DNA of 64,000 bases. It comes from Streptococcus mitis (lineage in GTDB: Bacteria; Bacillota; Bacilli; Lactobacillales; Streptococcaceae). The notes under the pieces were generated by a model that saw nothing but the letters and a program-made list of their open reading frames with translations, was not told the origin of the DNA and did not search any database. Position 1 is the first letter of the stretch. Every line of letters begins with the position of its first letter. This document shows positions 56,949 through 64,000 of the stretch, in pieces. The stretch covers positions 1,595,501 to 1,659,500 of the forward strand of contig NZ_CABEHV010000004.1 in the NCBI RefSeq assembly GCF_901542415.1, in the 5' to 3' direction. A program made the position numbers and the translations under genes.

Positions 56949-57177
56949 TCAACAATCGCAAATCTGAAATTTCTATAAGAAAAAATATCAAATATGCGAT
57001 TTTTTAAAATAAGCCAATTTTCGTGTTATACTATCCTTGTAAAGCACTTCAAGCAAATCCTAGGTCGCAGAAGTAGTTTACAAATAGAGACTCGTACAGT
57101 TTATTTTTAATATTGAAATACTGTAAATGGCTGGACTAAAAGTGAAACTTGGAGTCCTAGATAAAATGAGGTAAATG

Positions 57178-57462
57178 ATGGAAAAACAGAGTCAGTTACA
57201 AATTTTAATTCATTCCCTGTACAATAATAAAGAAATTCGCTTGACGGAAGAATTTAGGAAGCAATTGCTGGAAACAGCGAAACAGTTTTCTAGTACTAGC
57301 GAAGATTTGCTAGCTGTACGTCTCTCATTTGCCGTCTCTAAAGAATTATTGAGCTTTAAAGGTGAACCACCGACAGAGTTATTGGATTTAGCAAAATTTG
57401 TCCAAAAGAAAGAAGCTAAATATAAGCAGGGAATAGTGTGGTCTGGCATTTTTAAGATATGA
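57178..57462 (+). CDS. bacteriocin immunity-like protein
   Basis: A 94-residue helical protein (LQILIHSLYNNKEIRLTEEFRKQLL...LLDLAKFVQKKEAKYKQGIVW), similar in pattern to small streptococcal bacteriocin immunity proteins of the enterocin A class. Preceded by an extended -10 TGTTATACT (about 57025-57033). ATG 57178 lies 6 bases after GAGG; ATG 57175 is also possible. It follows the broken rgg gene inside the tsaD-repeat cassette. No bacteriocin gene is visible beside it. Assignment by pattern only. Confidence 0.55.
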   Translation: MEKQSQLQILIHSLYNNKEIRLTEEFRKQLLETAKQFSSTSEDLLAVRLSFAVSKELLSFKGEPPTELLDLAKFVQKKEAKYKQGIVWSGIFKI

Positions 57463-57520
57463 TTTATTATAAAATAAGGCATTAACATCGCATAATGGAT
57501 GAATCTAAATATAAGTAAGA

Positions 57521-57578
57521 CTTGGACCTCAATGCCAAACCAAGTCTTGCCTTTGATACCATGGAATAAAATGGAGTC
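57521..57578. repeat. tsaD-end direct repeat, copy 2
   Basis: 56 of 58 bases identical to 55930-55987; a gene-less copy of the tsaD 3' end. The following hairpin (57576-57606) resembles a normal terminator. Confidence 0.95.
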
Positions 57579-57606
57579 TGTCTGATTACAATCAGCAGAC
57601 TTTTTT
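57576..57606 (+). terminator. terminator after the tsaD-repeat cassette
   Basis: GTCTG-TGATT and AATCA-CAGAC arms with a T-run. Confidence 0.75.
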
Positions 57607-57676
57607 CTCTTTCCTGAATGTGTTATAATAGTCCATGCTATGGCTGGAGCCTTTTCAGCCCACCTATTAAGACAAT

Positions 57677-58384
57677 ATGAGGAGAAAGATGAAAGAAAAA
57701 GGATTTTGGGAGGGGGCGCAGGCAGCTATGCCAACGGCCCTGGGTTATGTCAGTATCGGACTGGCCTGTGGGATTATCGGTGCGCCCTATGTGACACCTG
57801 TTGAGATGGGCTTGATGAGCCTCTTTGTTTATGCTGGGAGTGCCCAGTTTGCCATGTTGGCCCTGATTGCGGTTCAAGCGCCTGTGGCAGCTATTGCTAT
57901 GACGGTCTTTTTGATCAATTTGCGTCTCTTTTTGTTGAGCTTGCACGCGTCAACCTATTTCCGTCATACCAGCCTCTGGCAAAATATCGGTATGTCTAGT
58001 CTTTTGACGGATGAGACTTATGGCGTTTTGATGGGCGAATTGGCCCATGCAGACAAGGTCAATCCTATGTGGATGCACGGAAACAATCTCAACAGCTATG
58101 TGGCTTGGTTTGTGGGAACAGTTGTCGGAACGGCTCTGGGTGGCCTGCTGCCAAATCCAGAAATCTTTGGCTTGGATTTTGCCCTAGTTGGGATGTTCAT
58201 CGGCATTTTTGCTTCGCAATTCCAGATTATGCAAAGACGGATTCCTGTTCGCAATCTGTTTATTATCCTAGCAGTTGTTGCGGTGTCCTTCTTTTTACTC
58301 TTGACAGTGGTGTCTCAGTCACTAGCTGTTCTGTTTGCGACGCTACTTGGTTGTACAATGGGGGTGGTTTTAGATGGTCAGTAA
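57677..58384 (+). CDS. azlC: AzlC branched-chain amino acid exporter, large subunit
   Basis: A 235-residue inner-membrane protein with about six helices. AzlC motifs: AMPTALGYVSIGLACGIIG at the start, GSAQFAMLAL and LRLFLLSLHAS, TDETYGVL. With AzlD it exports branched-chain amino acids in relatives. SD GAGGAGAAAG. Its 3' end overlaps azlD by 11 bases. Confidence 0.92.
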   Translation: MRRKMKEKGFWEGAQAAMPTALGYVSIGLACGIIGAPYVTPVEMGLMSLFVYAGSAQFAMLALIAVQAPVAAIAMTVFLINLRLFLLSLHASTYFRHTSLWQNIGMSSLLTDETYGVLMGELAHADKVNPMWMHGNNLNSYVAWFVGTVVGTALGGLLPNPEIFGLDFALVGMFIGIFASQFQIMQRRIPVRNLFIILAVVAVSFFLLLTVVSQSLAVLFATLLGCTMGVVLDGQ

Positions 58385-58697
58385 GTATCTTTTATTAGCA
58401 GTTATTTTCTCTGGCTTGGTGACTTGGATTCCCCGTATGATTCCCTTCATCTTGGTCAAGTATAAGGGTTTGCCTGCAATCGTTGAGCGTTTTTTGAAAT
58501 TTTTGCCCGTTTCTATTATTTTTGCCTTGATTCTTTCAAGCGTAGTAACAGGCAAGGTTGGTAGTCTTCCTCAAATCAAATGGCTGGACTTCTTGGCAGT
58601 CTTTCCAACAGCTTGGGTAGCCTTTCGCTACCGCAATCTAGTCGGAACAGTTCTCTTTGGAGTGATCTTGATTGCCGTCCTACGTTTACTATTTTAA
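58374..58697 (+). CDS. azlD: AzlD branched-chain amino acid exporter, small subunit
   Basis: A 107-residue membrane protein with four helices; VTWIPRMIPFILVKYKGLPAIVERFLKFLPVSI is the conserved AzlD start (shown in parts: VTWIPRMIPFIL, VERFLKFLPVSI). Overlaps azlC, so translational coupling is likely. Confidence 0.92.
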   Translation: MVSKYLLLAVIFSGLVTWIPRMIPFILVKYKGLPAIVERFLKFLPVSIIFALILSSVVTGKVGSLPQIKWLDFLAVFPTAWVAFRYRNLVGTVLFGVILIAVLRLLF

Positions 58698-58767
58698 ATG
58701 GGCTATAAAGAAAATCTATCACAGAGATAAATATCATATAATGGCATAATTACTTTTTTTCTGATAA

Positions 58768-59631
<864 letters not shown>

Positions 59632-59637
59632 TTCCTT

Positions 59638-59680
59638 GAAATCATCCATTCTGAGTAAGGTGGGTGGTTTCTCAGTTTTT
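59638..59680 (+). terminator. terminator of the amino-acid-binding lipoprotein gene
   Basis: GAAATCATCCA pairs with TGGGTGGTTTC (two G-U), with CTGAG/CTCAG nearby, then TTTTT. Confidence 0.65.
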
Positions 59681-59684
59681 AGGG

Positions 59685-59703
59685 ATATAGTTTTAAACTA
59701 TAT
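59685..59703. promoter_or_regulatory. MET-box (MtaR/MetR-type operator)
   Basis: ATATAGTTTTAAACTATAT is a perfect palindrome around the streptococcal methionine-regulator box TATAGTTTnAAACTATA. It lies 22 bases upstream of the -35 of metQ. Confidence 0.8.
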
Positions 59704-59724
59704 ATCTGACTATCTAATAACAAT

Positions 59725-59753
59725 TTGTGAAATCAAACAAATTGTGAGATACT
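59725..59753 (+). promoter_or_regulatory. metQ promoter
   Basis: TTGTGA (59725-59730), 17 bases, GATACT (59748-59753) preceded by TGA. The sequence CAATTTGT/ACAAATTG (59721-59744) around the -35 is a perfect 8-bp inverted repeat. Confidence 0.55.
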
Positions 59754-59784
59754 AGTACGGTATTATTTTTAAGGAGAAAGAATC

Positions 59785-60639
59785 ATGAAAATCAAAAAAT
59801 GGCTTGGTGTAGCAGCCCTTGCTACAGTCGCAGGTTTGGCTCTTGTAGCTTGCGGAAACTCAGAAAAGAAAGCAGACAATGCAACAACTATCAAAATCGC
59901 AACTGTTAACCGTAGCGGTTCTGAAGAAAAACGTTGGGACAAAATCCAAGAATTGGTTAAAAAAGACGGTATCACTTTAGAATTTACAGAGTTCACAGAC
60001 TACTCACAACCAAACAAGGCAACTGCTGATGGCGAAGTAGACTTGAACGCCTTCCAACACTATAACTTCTTGAACAACTGGAACAAGGAAAACGGGAAAG
60101 ACCTTGTAGCGATTGCAGATACTTACATCTCTCCAATCCGCCTTTACTCAGGTTTGAATGGAAGTGACAACAAGTACACTAAAGTAGAAGACATCCCAGC
60201 AAACGGAGAAATCGCTGTACCGAACGATGCTACAAACGAAAGCCGTGCGCTTTACTTGCTTCAATCAGCTGGTTTGATTAAATTGGATGTTTCTGGAACT
60301 GCTCTTGCAACAGTTGCTAACATCAAAGAAAATCCAAAGAACTTGAAAATCACTGAATTGGACGCTAGCCAAACAGCTCGTTCATTGTCATCAGTTGACG
60401 CTGCCGTTGTAAACAATACCTTCGTTACAGAAGCAAAATTGGACTACAAGAAAGCACTTTTCAAAGAACAAGCTGATGAAAACTCAAAACAATGGTACAA
60501 CATCATTGTTGCGAAAAAAGATTGGGAGTCATCACCAAAAGCTGATGCTATCAAGAAAGTTGTTGCAGCTTACCATACAGATGAAGTGAAAAAAGTTATC
60601 GAAGAAACATCAGACGGTTTGGATCAACCAGTTTGGTAA
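59785..60639 (+). CDS. metQ: methionine-binding lipoprotein MetQ
   Basis: A 284-residue NLPA-family lipoprotein that delivers methionine to the MetNI importer. Lipobox LVAC (GLALVACGNS) ; family blocks FTDYSQPNKATADGEVDLNAFQHYNFL and YISPIRLYSG, IAVPNDATNESRALYLLQSAGLI. First gene of the metQ-M20-metN-metI unit, behind the MET-box, so induced on methionine shortage by an MtaR-type activator. Terminator-like hairpin after the stop may trim downstream expression. Confidence 0.93.
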   Translation: MKIKKWLGVAALATVAGLALVACGNSEKKADNATTIKIATVNRSGSEEKRWDKIQELVKKDGITLEFTEFTDYSQPNKATADGEVDLNAFQHYNFLNNWNKENGKDLVAIADTYISPIRLYSGLNGSDNKYTKVEDIPANGEIAVPNDATNESRALYLLQSAGLIKLDVSGTALATVANIKENPKNLKITELDASQTARSLSSVDAAVVNNTFVTEAKLDYKKALFKEQADENSKQWYNIIVAKKDWESSPKADAIKKVVAAYHTDEVKKVIEETSDGLDQPVW

Positions 60640-60650
60640 TAAGAAACAGG

Positions 60651-60684
60651 GAGGTGGGAGAGAGAATTCCACCTCTTGCTTTTG
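60651..60684 (+). terminator. hairpin after metQ
   Basis: GAGGTGG, loop, CCACCTC then a TTGCTTTTG tract; likely a partial terminator that leaves metQ in excess over the transporter subunits. Confidence 0.6.
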
Positions 60685-60735
60685 TATAGAGCAGGGATTG
60701 TCAGAAAAAGTAGTTCATAGAAAGGTAGAGAGAAT

Positions 60736-62109
60736 ATGGTTTTTCCTAGTGAACAAGAACAGATTGAAAAATTTGAAAAGGATCATGTGGCCCAGCATTA
60801 TTTTGAGGTTTTGCGTACCTTGATTTCTAAGAAGTCAGTCTTTGCCCAGCAGGTTGGTCTCAAGGAAGTCGCAAATTATCTGGGTGAGATTTTCAAGCGT
60901 GTTGGGGCTGAAGTGGAGATTGATGAGACTTACACGGCGCCTTTTGTCATGGCACATTTCAAGAGTTCGCGTCCAGATGCCAAGACCTTGATTTTCTATA
61001 ACCACTATGACACTGTACCAGCTGATGGGGATCAGGTCTGGACAGAGGATCCTTTTACGCTTTCGGTGCGCAATGGCTTCATATATGGGCGTGGGGTTGA
61101 TGACGACAAGGGTCATATCACAGCTCGTTTGAGTGCTTTGAGAAAATATATGCAGCATCATGATGATCTGCCTGTCAATATTAGTTTTATCATGGAGGGT
61201 GCGGAGGAATCGGCTTCGACAGACCTGGATAAGTATCTGGAAAAACATGCGGATAAACTCCGTGGTGCAGATTTGTTGGTCTGGGAACAAGGAACCAAAA
61301 ATGCCTTGGAACAGCTAGAAATTTCTGGTGGAAATAAGGGGATTGTGACCTTTGATGCCAAGGTGAAAAGTGCTGATGTGGATATCCACTCTAGTTATGG
61401 TGGGGTTGTGGAGTCAGCTCCATGGTACCTCCTTCAAGCTCTACAGTCTCTTCGTGCCGCAGATGGCCGTATCTTGGTTGAAGGTTTGTACGAAGAAGTG
61501 CAAGAACCAAATGAACGTGAATTGGCCTTGGTGGATACTTACGCCCAACGAAATCCAGGGGAAATCAGCCAGATTTATGGTTTGGAATTGCCTCTCTTAC
61601 AAGAGGATCGCGCAGCCTTTCTAAAACGTTTCTTTTTCGAGCCAGCCCTTAATATCGAAGGGATTCAGTCAGGTTATCAAGGACAAGGAGTCAAAACGAT
61701 TTTGCCTGCAGAAGCTAGTGCTAAGTTAGAAGTTCGTTTGGTTCCTGGTCTAGAACCGAATGATGTTCTGGAAAAAATTCGGAAACAGCTAGACAAAAAT
61801 GGCTTTGATAAGGTAGAATTATACTATACCTTGGGAGAGATGAGCTATCGAAGCGATATGAGCGCACCAGCCATTCTCAATGTGATCGAGTTGGCCAAGA
61901 AATTCTATCCACAGGGCGTTTCAGTCTTGCCGACGACAGCGGGGACAGGGCCTATGCATACGGTCTTTGATGCCCTAGAGGTGCCCATGGTGGCCTTCGG
62001 TTTAGGAAATGCCAACAGCCGAGACCACGGTGGAGATGAGAACGTGCGAATCGCCGATTATTACACCCATATTGAATTAGTAGAGGAGCTGATTAGAAGC
62101 TATGAGTAG
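60736..62109 (+). CDS. M20-family metallopeptidase/deacylase
   Basis: A 457-residue M20 dizinc peptidase. [11 protein letters not shown] (first zinc His with catalytic Asp), [10 protein letters not shown] (bridging Asp), EGAEESAS (catalytic Glu and ligand), and [16 protein letters not shown] with a late His. The lid domain spans about 200-320. It is placed between metQ and metN and overlaps metN by 8 bases, so it may supply methionine from N-acyl-methionine or methionine peptides; substrate unproven. Confidence 0.9.
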   Translation: MVFPSEQEQIEKFEKDHVAQHYFEVLRTLISKKSVFAQQVGLKEVANYLGEIFKRVGAEVEIDETYTAPFVMAHFKSSRPDAKTLIFYNHYDTVPADGDQVWTEDPFTLSVRNGFIYGRGVDDDKGHITARLSALRKYMQHHDDLPVNISFIMEGAEESASTDLDKYLEKHADKLRGADLLVWEQGTKNALEQLEISGGNKGIVTFDAKVKSADVDIHSSYGGVVESAPWYLLQALQSLRAADGRILVEGLYEEVQEPNERELALVDTYAQRNPGEISQIYGLELPLLQEDRAAFLKRFFFEPALNIEGIQSGYQGQGVKTILPAEASAKLEVRLVPGLEPNDVLEKIRKQLDKNGFDKVELYYTLGEMSYRSDMSAPAILNVIELAKKFYPQGVSVLPTTAGTGPMHTVFDALEVPMVAFGLGNANSRDHGGDENVRIADYYTHIELVEELIRSYE

Positions 62110-63163
62110 AAATATTATCAAGTTAGATCAGATCGATGTGACTTTTCACCAAAAGAAGAGAACCATCACAGCGGTCAAGGATGTGACCATTCACATCCAA
62201 GAAGGGGATATCTACGGAATCGTTGGATATTCTGGAGCAGGGAAATCAACCCTTGTACGGGTGATTAATCTCTTGCAAAAACCATCTGCAGGCAAAATTA
62301 CCATTGACGATGATGTGATTTTTGATGGTAAGGTGACCTTGACGGCAGAGCAGTTGCGTCGTAAACGTCAGGATATCGGAATGATTTTCCAGCATTTTAA
62401 CCTGATGAGTCAAAAGACAGCAGAGGAGAATGTAGCCTTTGCACTTAAACATTCTGGACTCAGCAAGGAAGAAAAGAAGGCTAAAGTAGCCAAGTTGTTG
62501 GACTTGGTTGGCTTGGCAGACCGTGCTGAAAACTACCCTTCACAATTATCTGGAGGGCAAAAACAGCGTGTGGCCATTGCGCGTGCCTTGGCAAATGATC
62601 CAAAAATCTTGATTTCAGACGAGTCAACTTCTGCCCTTGACCCTAAGACAACCAAGCAGATTTTGGCCTTATTGCAAGATTTGAACCAAAAATTAGGCTT
62701 GACAGTTGTCTTGATTACACATGAAATGCAGATTGTCAAAGACATCGCCAATCGTGTGGCAGTTATGCAGGATGGGCATTTGATTGAAGAGGGCAGTGTC
62801 CTTGAAATCTTCTCAGACCCTAAACAACCCTTGACTCAAGACTTTATCTCAACAGCCACAGGTATTGATGAAGCCATGGTCAAAATCGAGAAGCAAGAAA
62901 TCGTGCAACACCTGTCTGAAAACAGCCTTTTGGTGCAGCTCAAGTATGCAGGGGCTTCAACAGACGAACCACTTTTGAATGAATTGTACAAGCGTTACCA
63001 AGTAACGGCTAATATCCTCTATGGGAATATCGAAATCCTCGATGGCACTCCTGTTGGAGAATTAGTTGTGGTCTTGTCAGGTGAAAAAGCAGCGCTAGCA
63101 GGCGCCCAAGAAGCCATTCGTCAAGCAGGCGTACAACTAAAAGTATTGAAGGGAGGACAGTAA
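62102..63163 (+). CDS. metN: methionine ABC importer ATPase MetN
   Basis: A 353-residue ATP-binding subunit. Walker [11 protein letters not shown]-loop [11 protein letters not shown], signature [15 protein letters not shown], Walker [13 protein letters not shown], switch H in LITHEMQ. The C-terminal NIL domain (about 275-350) is the methionine-sensing site that gives trans-inhibition. Overlaps the peptidase gene; metI starts one base after its stop. Confidence 0.95.
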   Translation: MSRNIIKLDQIDVTFHQKKRTITAVKDVTIHIQEGDIYGIVGYSGAGKSTLVRVINLLQKPSAGKITIDDDVIFDGKVTLTAEQLRRKRQDIGMIFQHFNLMSQKTAEENVAFALKHSGLSKEEKKAKVAKLLDLVGLADRAENYPSQLSGGQKQRVAIARALANDPKILISDESTSALDPKTTKQILALLQDLNQKLGLTVVLITHEMQIVKDIANRVAVMQDGHLIEEGSVLEIFSDPKQPLTQDFISTATGIDEAMVKIEKQEIVQHLSENSLLVQLKYAGASTDEPLLNELYKRYQVTANILYGNIEILDGTPVGELVVVLSGEKAALAGAQEAIRQAGVQLKVLKGGQ

Positions 63164-63164
63164 G

Positions 63165-63857
63165 ATGGAATCATTGATTCAAATCTATTTGCCAAATGTC
63201 TATAAAATGGGCTGGGCTGGTCAGGCAGGCTGGGGAACAGCCATCTATCTAACCCTTTATATGACAGTTCTTTCCTTCATCATCGGAGGGTTCTTGGGGC
63301 TAGTGGCAGGTCTTTTCCTTGTCTTGACAGCGCCGGGTGGTGTTTTGGAAAATAAAGTTGTTTTTTGGATTTTGGATAAGATTACCTCTATTTTCCGTGC
63401 GGTACCATTTATCATTCTCTTGGCAGTCTTGTCACCCTTCTCTCATCTAATCGTAGGAACAAGTATTGGTCCAAATGCGGCTATTGTACCCCTATCTTTT
63501 GCAGTCTTTGCCTTCTTTGCCCGTCAAGTACAGGTGGTATTGGCTGAGCTAGATGGTGGTGTCATTGAGGCGGCTCAAGCTAGCGGAGCGACATTCTGGG
63601 ATATCGTAGGTGTTTACCTATCAGAAGGCCTTCCAGATTTGATCCGTGTGACGACTGTAACCTTGATTTCACTAGTCGGTGAAACAGCTATGGCCGGTGC
63701 GGTTGGAGCTGGTGGTATCGGTAACGTAGCCATCGCTTATGGATTTAACCGCTACAATCACGATGTGACCATTTTGGCAACCATCATTATCATTTTGATT
63801 ATCTTTACAATCCAATTCTTGGGAGACTTCTTGACCAAGAAATTGAGCCATAAATAA
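63165..63857 (+). CDS. metI: methionine ABC importer permease MetI
   Basis: A 230-residue permease with five helices. EAA-type coupling loop in VIEAAQASGATFWDIVGVYLSEGLPD; conserved C-terminal ETAMAGAVGAGGIGNVAIAYGFNRYN. Last gene of the met unit. A small palindromic element follows directly. Confidence 0.95.
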   Translation: MESLIQIYLPNVYKMGWAGQAGWGTAIYLTLYMTVLSFIIGGFLGLVAGLFLVLTAPGGVLENKVVFWILDKITSIFRAVPFIILLAVLSPFSHLIVGTSIGPNAAIVPLSFAVFAFFARQVQVVLAELDGGVIEAAQASGATFWDIVGVYLSEGLPDLIRVTTVTLISLVGETAMAGAVGAGGIGNVAIAYGFNRYNHDVTILATIIIILIIFTIQFLGDFLTKKLSHK

Positions 63858-63861
63858 AAAG

Positions 63862-63911
63862 GGCTCCATAAGATCTATAGGGGATTTACCCACTACAAAT
63901 ATTATAGAGCC
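63862..63911. repeat. 50-bp palindromic mini-element with direct-repeat flanks
   Basis: Begins GGCTCCATAA and ends TTATAGAGCC (9 of 10 paired), and is flanked on both sides by AAATAAAAA (63852-63860 and 63912-63920). The layout resembles a miniature element or leftover insertion-sequence end with target duplication; the A-rich flank could be chance. Confidence 0.45.
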
Positions 63912-63915
63912 AAAT

Positions 63916-63941
63916 AAAAAAGAGCCGTGTGGCTCTTTTTT
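63916..63941. terminator. bidirectional terminator after metI
   Basis: AAAAAGAGCC, loop GTGT, GGCTCTTTTTT; shared with the cut gene on the minus strand. Confidence 0.85.
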
Positions 63942-63946
63942 AGTAA

Positions 63947-64000
63947 TCAGATTTTCTGTGCAAATTTTTTACTCAAGGCTTGTCCAATCAAGGCACCCAA
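63947..64000 (-). CDS. C-terminal end of an unidentified gene (cut by window)
   Basis: An open reading frame on the minus strand runs off the window edge and ends with a 17-residue tail GALIGQALSKKFAQKI and TGA at 63949-63947, just before a shared terminator. Too short to identify. Confidence 0.55.
   Translation of the reverse strand: MGALIGQALSKKFAQKI

Noticed and set aside
56989..57105. 38-residue ORF (MRFFKISQF...) before the immunity-like gene
   Set aside because: No SD, and the promoter -10 of the immunity gene lies inside it; unlikely to be translated.

Overview
This is a chromosomal window from a Mitis-group Streptococcus very close to S. pneumoniae, more likely S. mitis or a relative than pneumococcus itself. 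The evidence is low-GC Firmicute coding, BOX intergenic repeats, a YSIRK/LPxTG zinc metalloprotease, and long stretches in the gene order I remember from the pneumococcal origin-proximal region. The choline-binding gene pspA, which I remember as sitting just upstream of mnmA in pneumococcus, is absent; another surface-type gene occupies the site. I saw no rRNA, tRNA or CRISPR array.

Layout. 1-1.3 kb: an IS30-family transposase cut by the window edge. 1.3-1.7 kb: a probable Fst-type type I toxin-antitoxin pair. 1.8-3.9 kb: an acid phosphatase lipoprotein and an SPFH/band-7 protein. 4.1-8.7 kb: an M26 (ZmpB/IgA-protease-like) metalloprotease with seven 17-residue repeats, bracketed by inverted BOX elements. 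9-23.7 kb: a run of glycosidases without signal peptides (GH2, GH29, GH92, GH125, GH38, GH20) plus a ROK sugar kinase. 23.7-27.4 kb: a near-consensus parS site, then a sugar ABC importer (two permeases and a lipoprotein) resembling the pneumococcal N-glycan transporter. Import of large glycans followed by cytoplasmic trimming is therefore encoded contiguously, and perfect or near-perfect CcpA (cre) sites overlap the GH2 and importer promoters.

27.6-41.3 kb: mostly conserved genes: CAAX protease and bacteriocin-immunity-like genes, the tRNA hydroxylase trhO, a PadR/DUF1700/DUF4097 operon, an MFS transporter, a glycosyltransferase, a FlaA1/CapD-type dehydratase, a HAD phosphatase, L-serine dehydratase and a LysM protein. 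41.3-47 kb: an accessory region with an Rgg regulator, an AT-rich three-gene ABC module flanked by a 101-bp direct repeat, a 37-residue membrane peptide and surface-type proteins.

47-56 kb: housekeeping genes for tRNA modification and RNA decay (mnmA, a NUDIX gene, mnmG, rnjA, rpoY, tsaB, rimI, tsaD). 56-57.6 kb: an interrupted rgg gene and an immunity-like gene inserted between two copies of the last 58 bp of the tsaD region. 57.7-64 kb: azlCD, an amino-acid binding lipoprotein, and the methionine importer metQ-M20 peptidase-metN-metI behind a perfect MtaR-type MET-box palindrome, ending in a tiny palindromic element and a cut reverse-strand gene.

Two accessory cassettes, next to rgg and to tsaD, sit between direct repeats of host sequence, which suggests module exchange by homologous recombination. 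Comparisons with other genomes here are from memory; no search was run.
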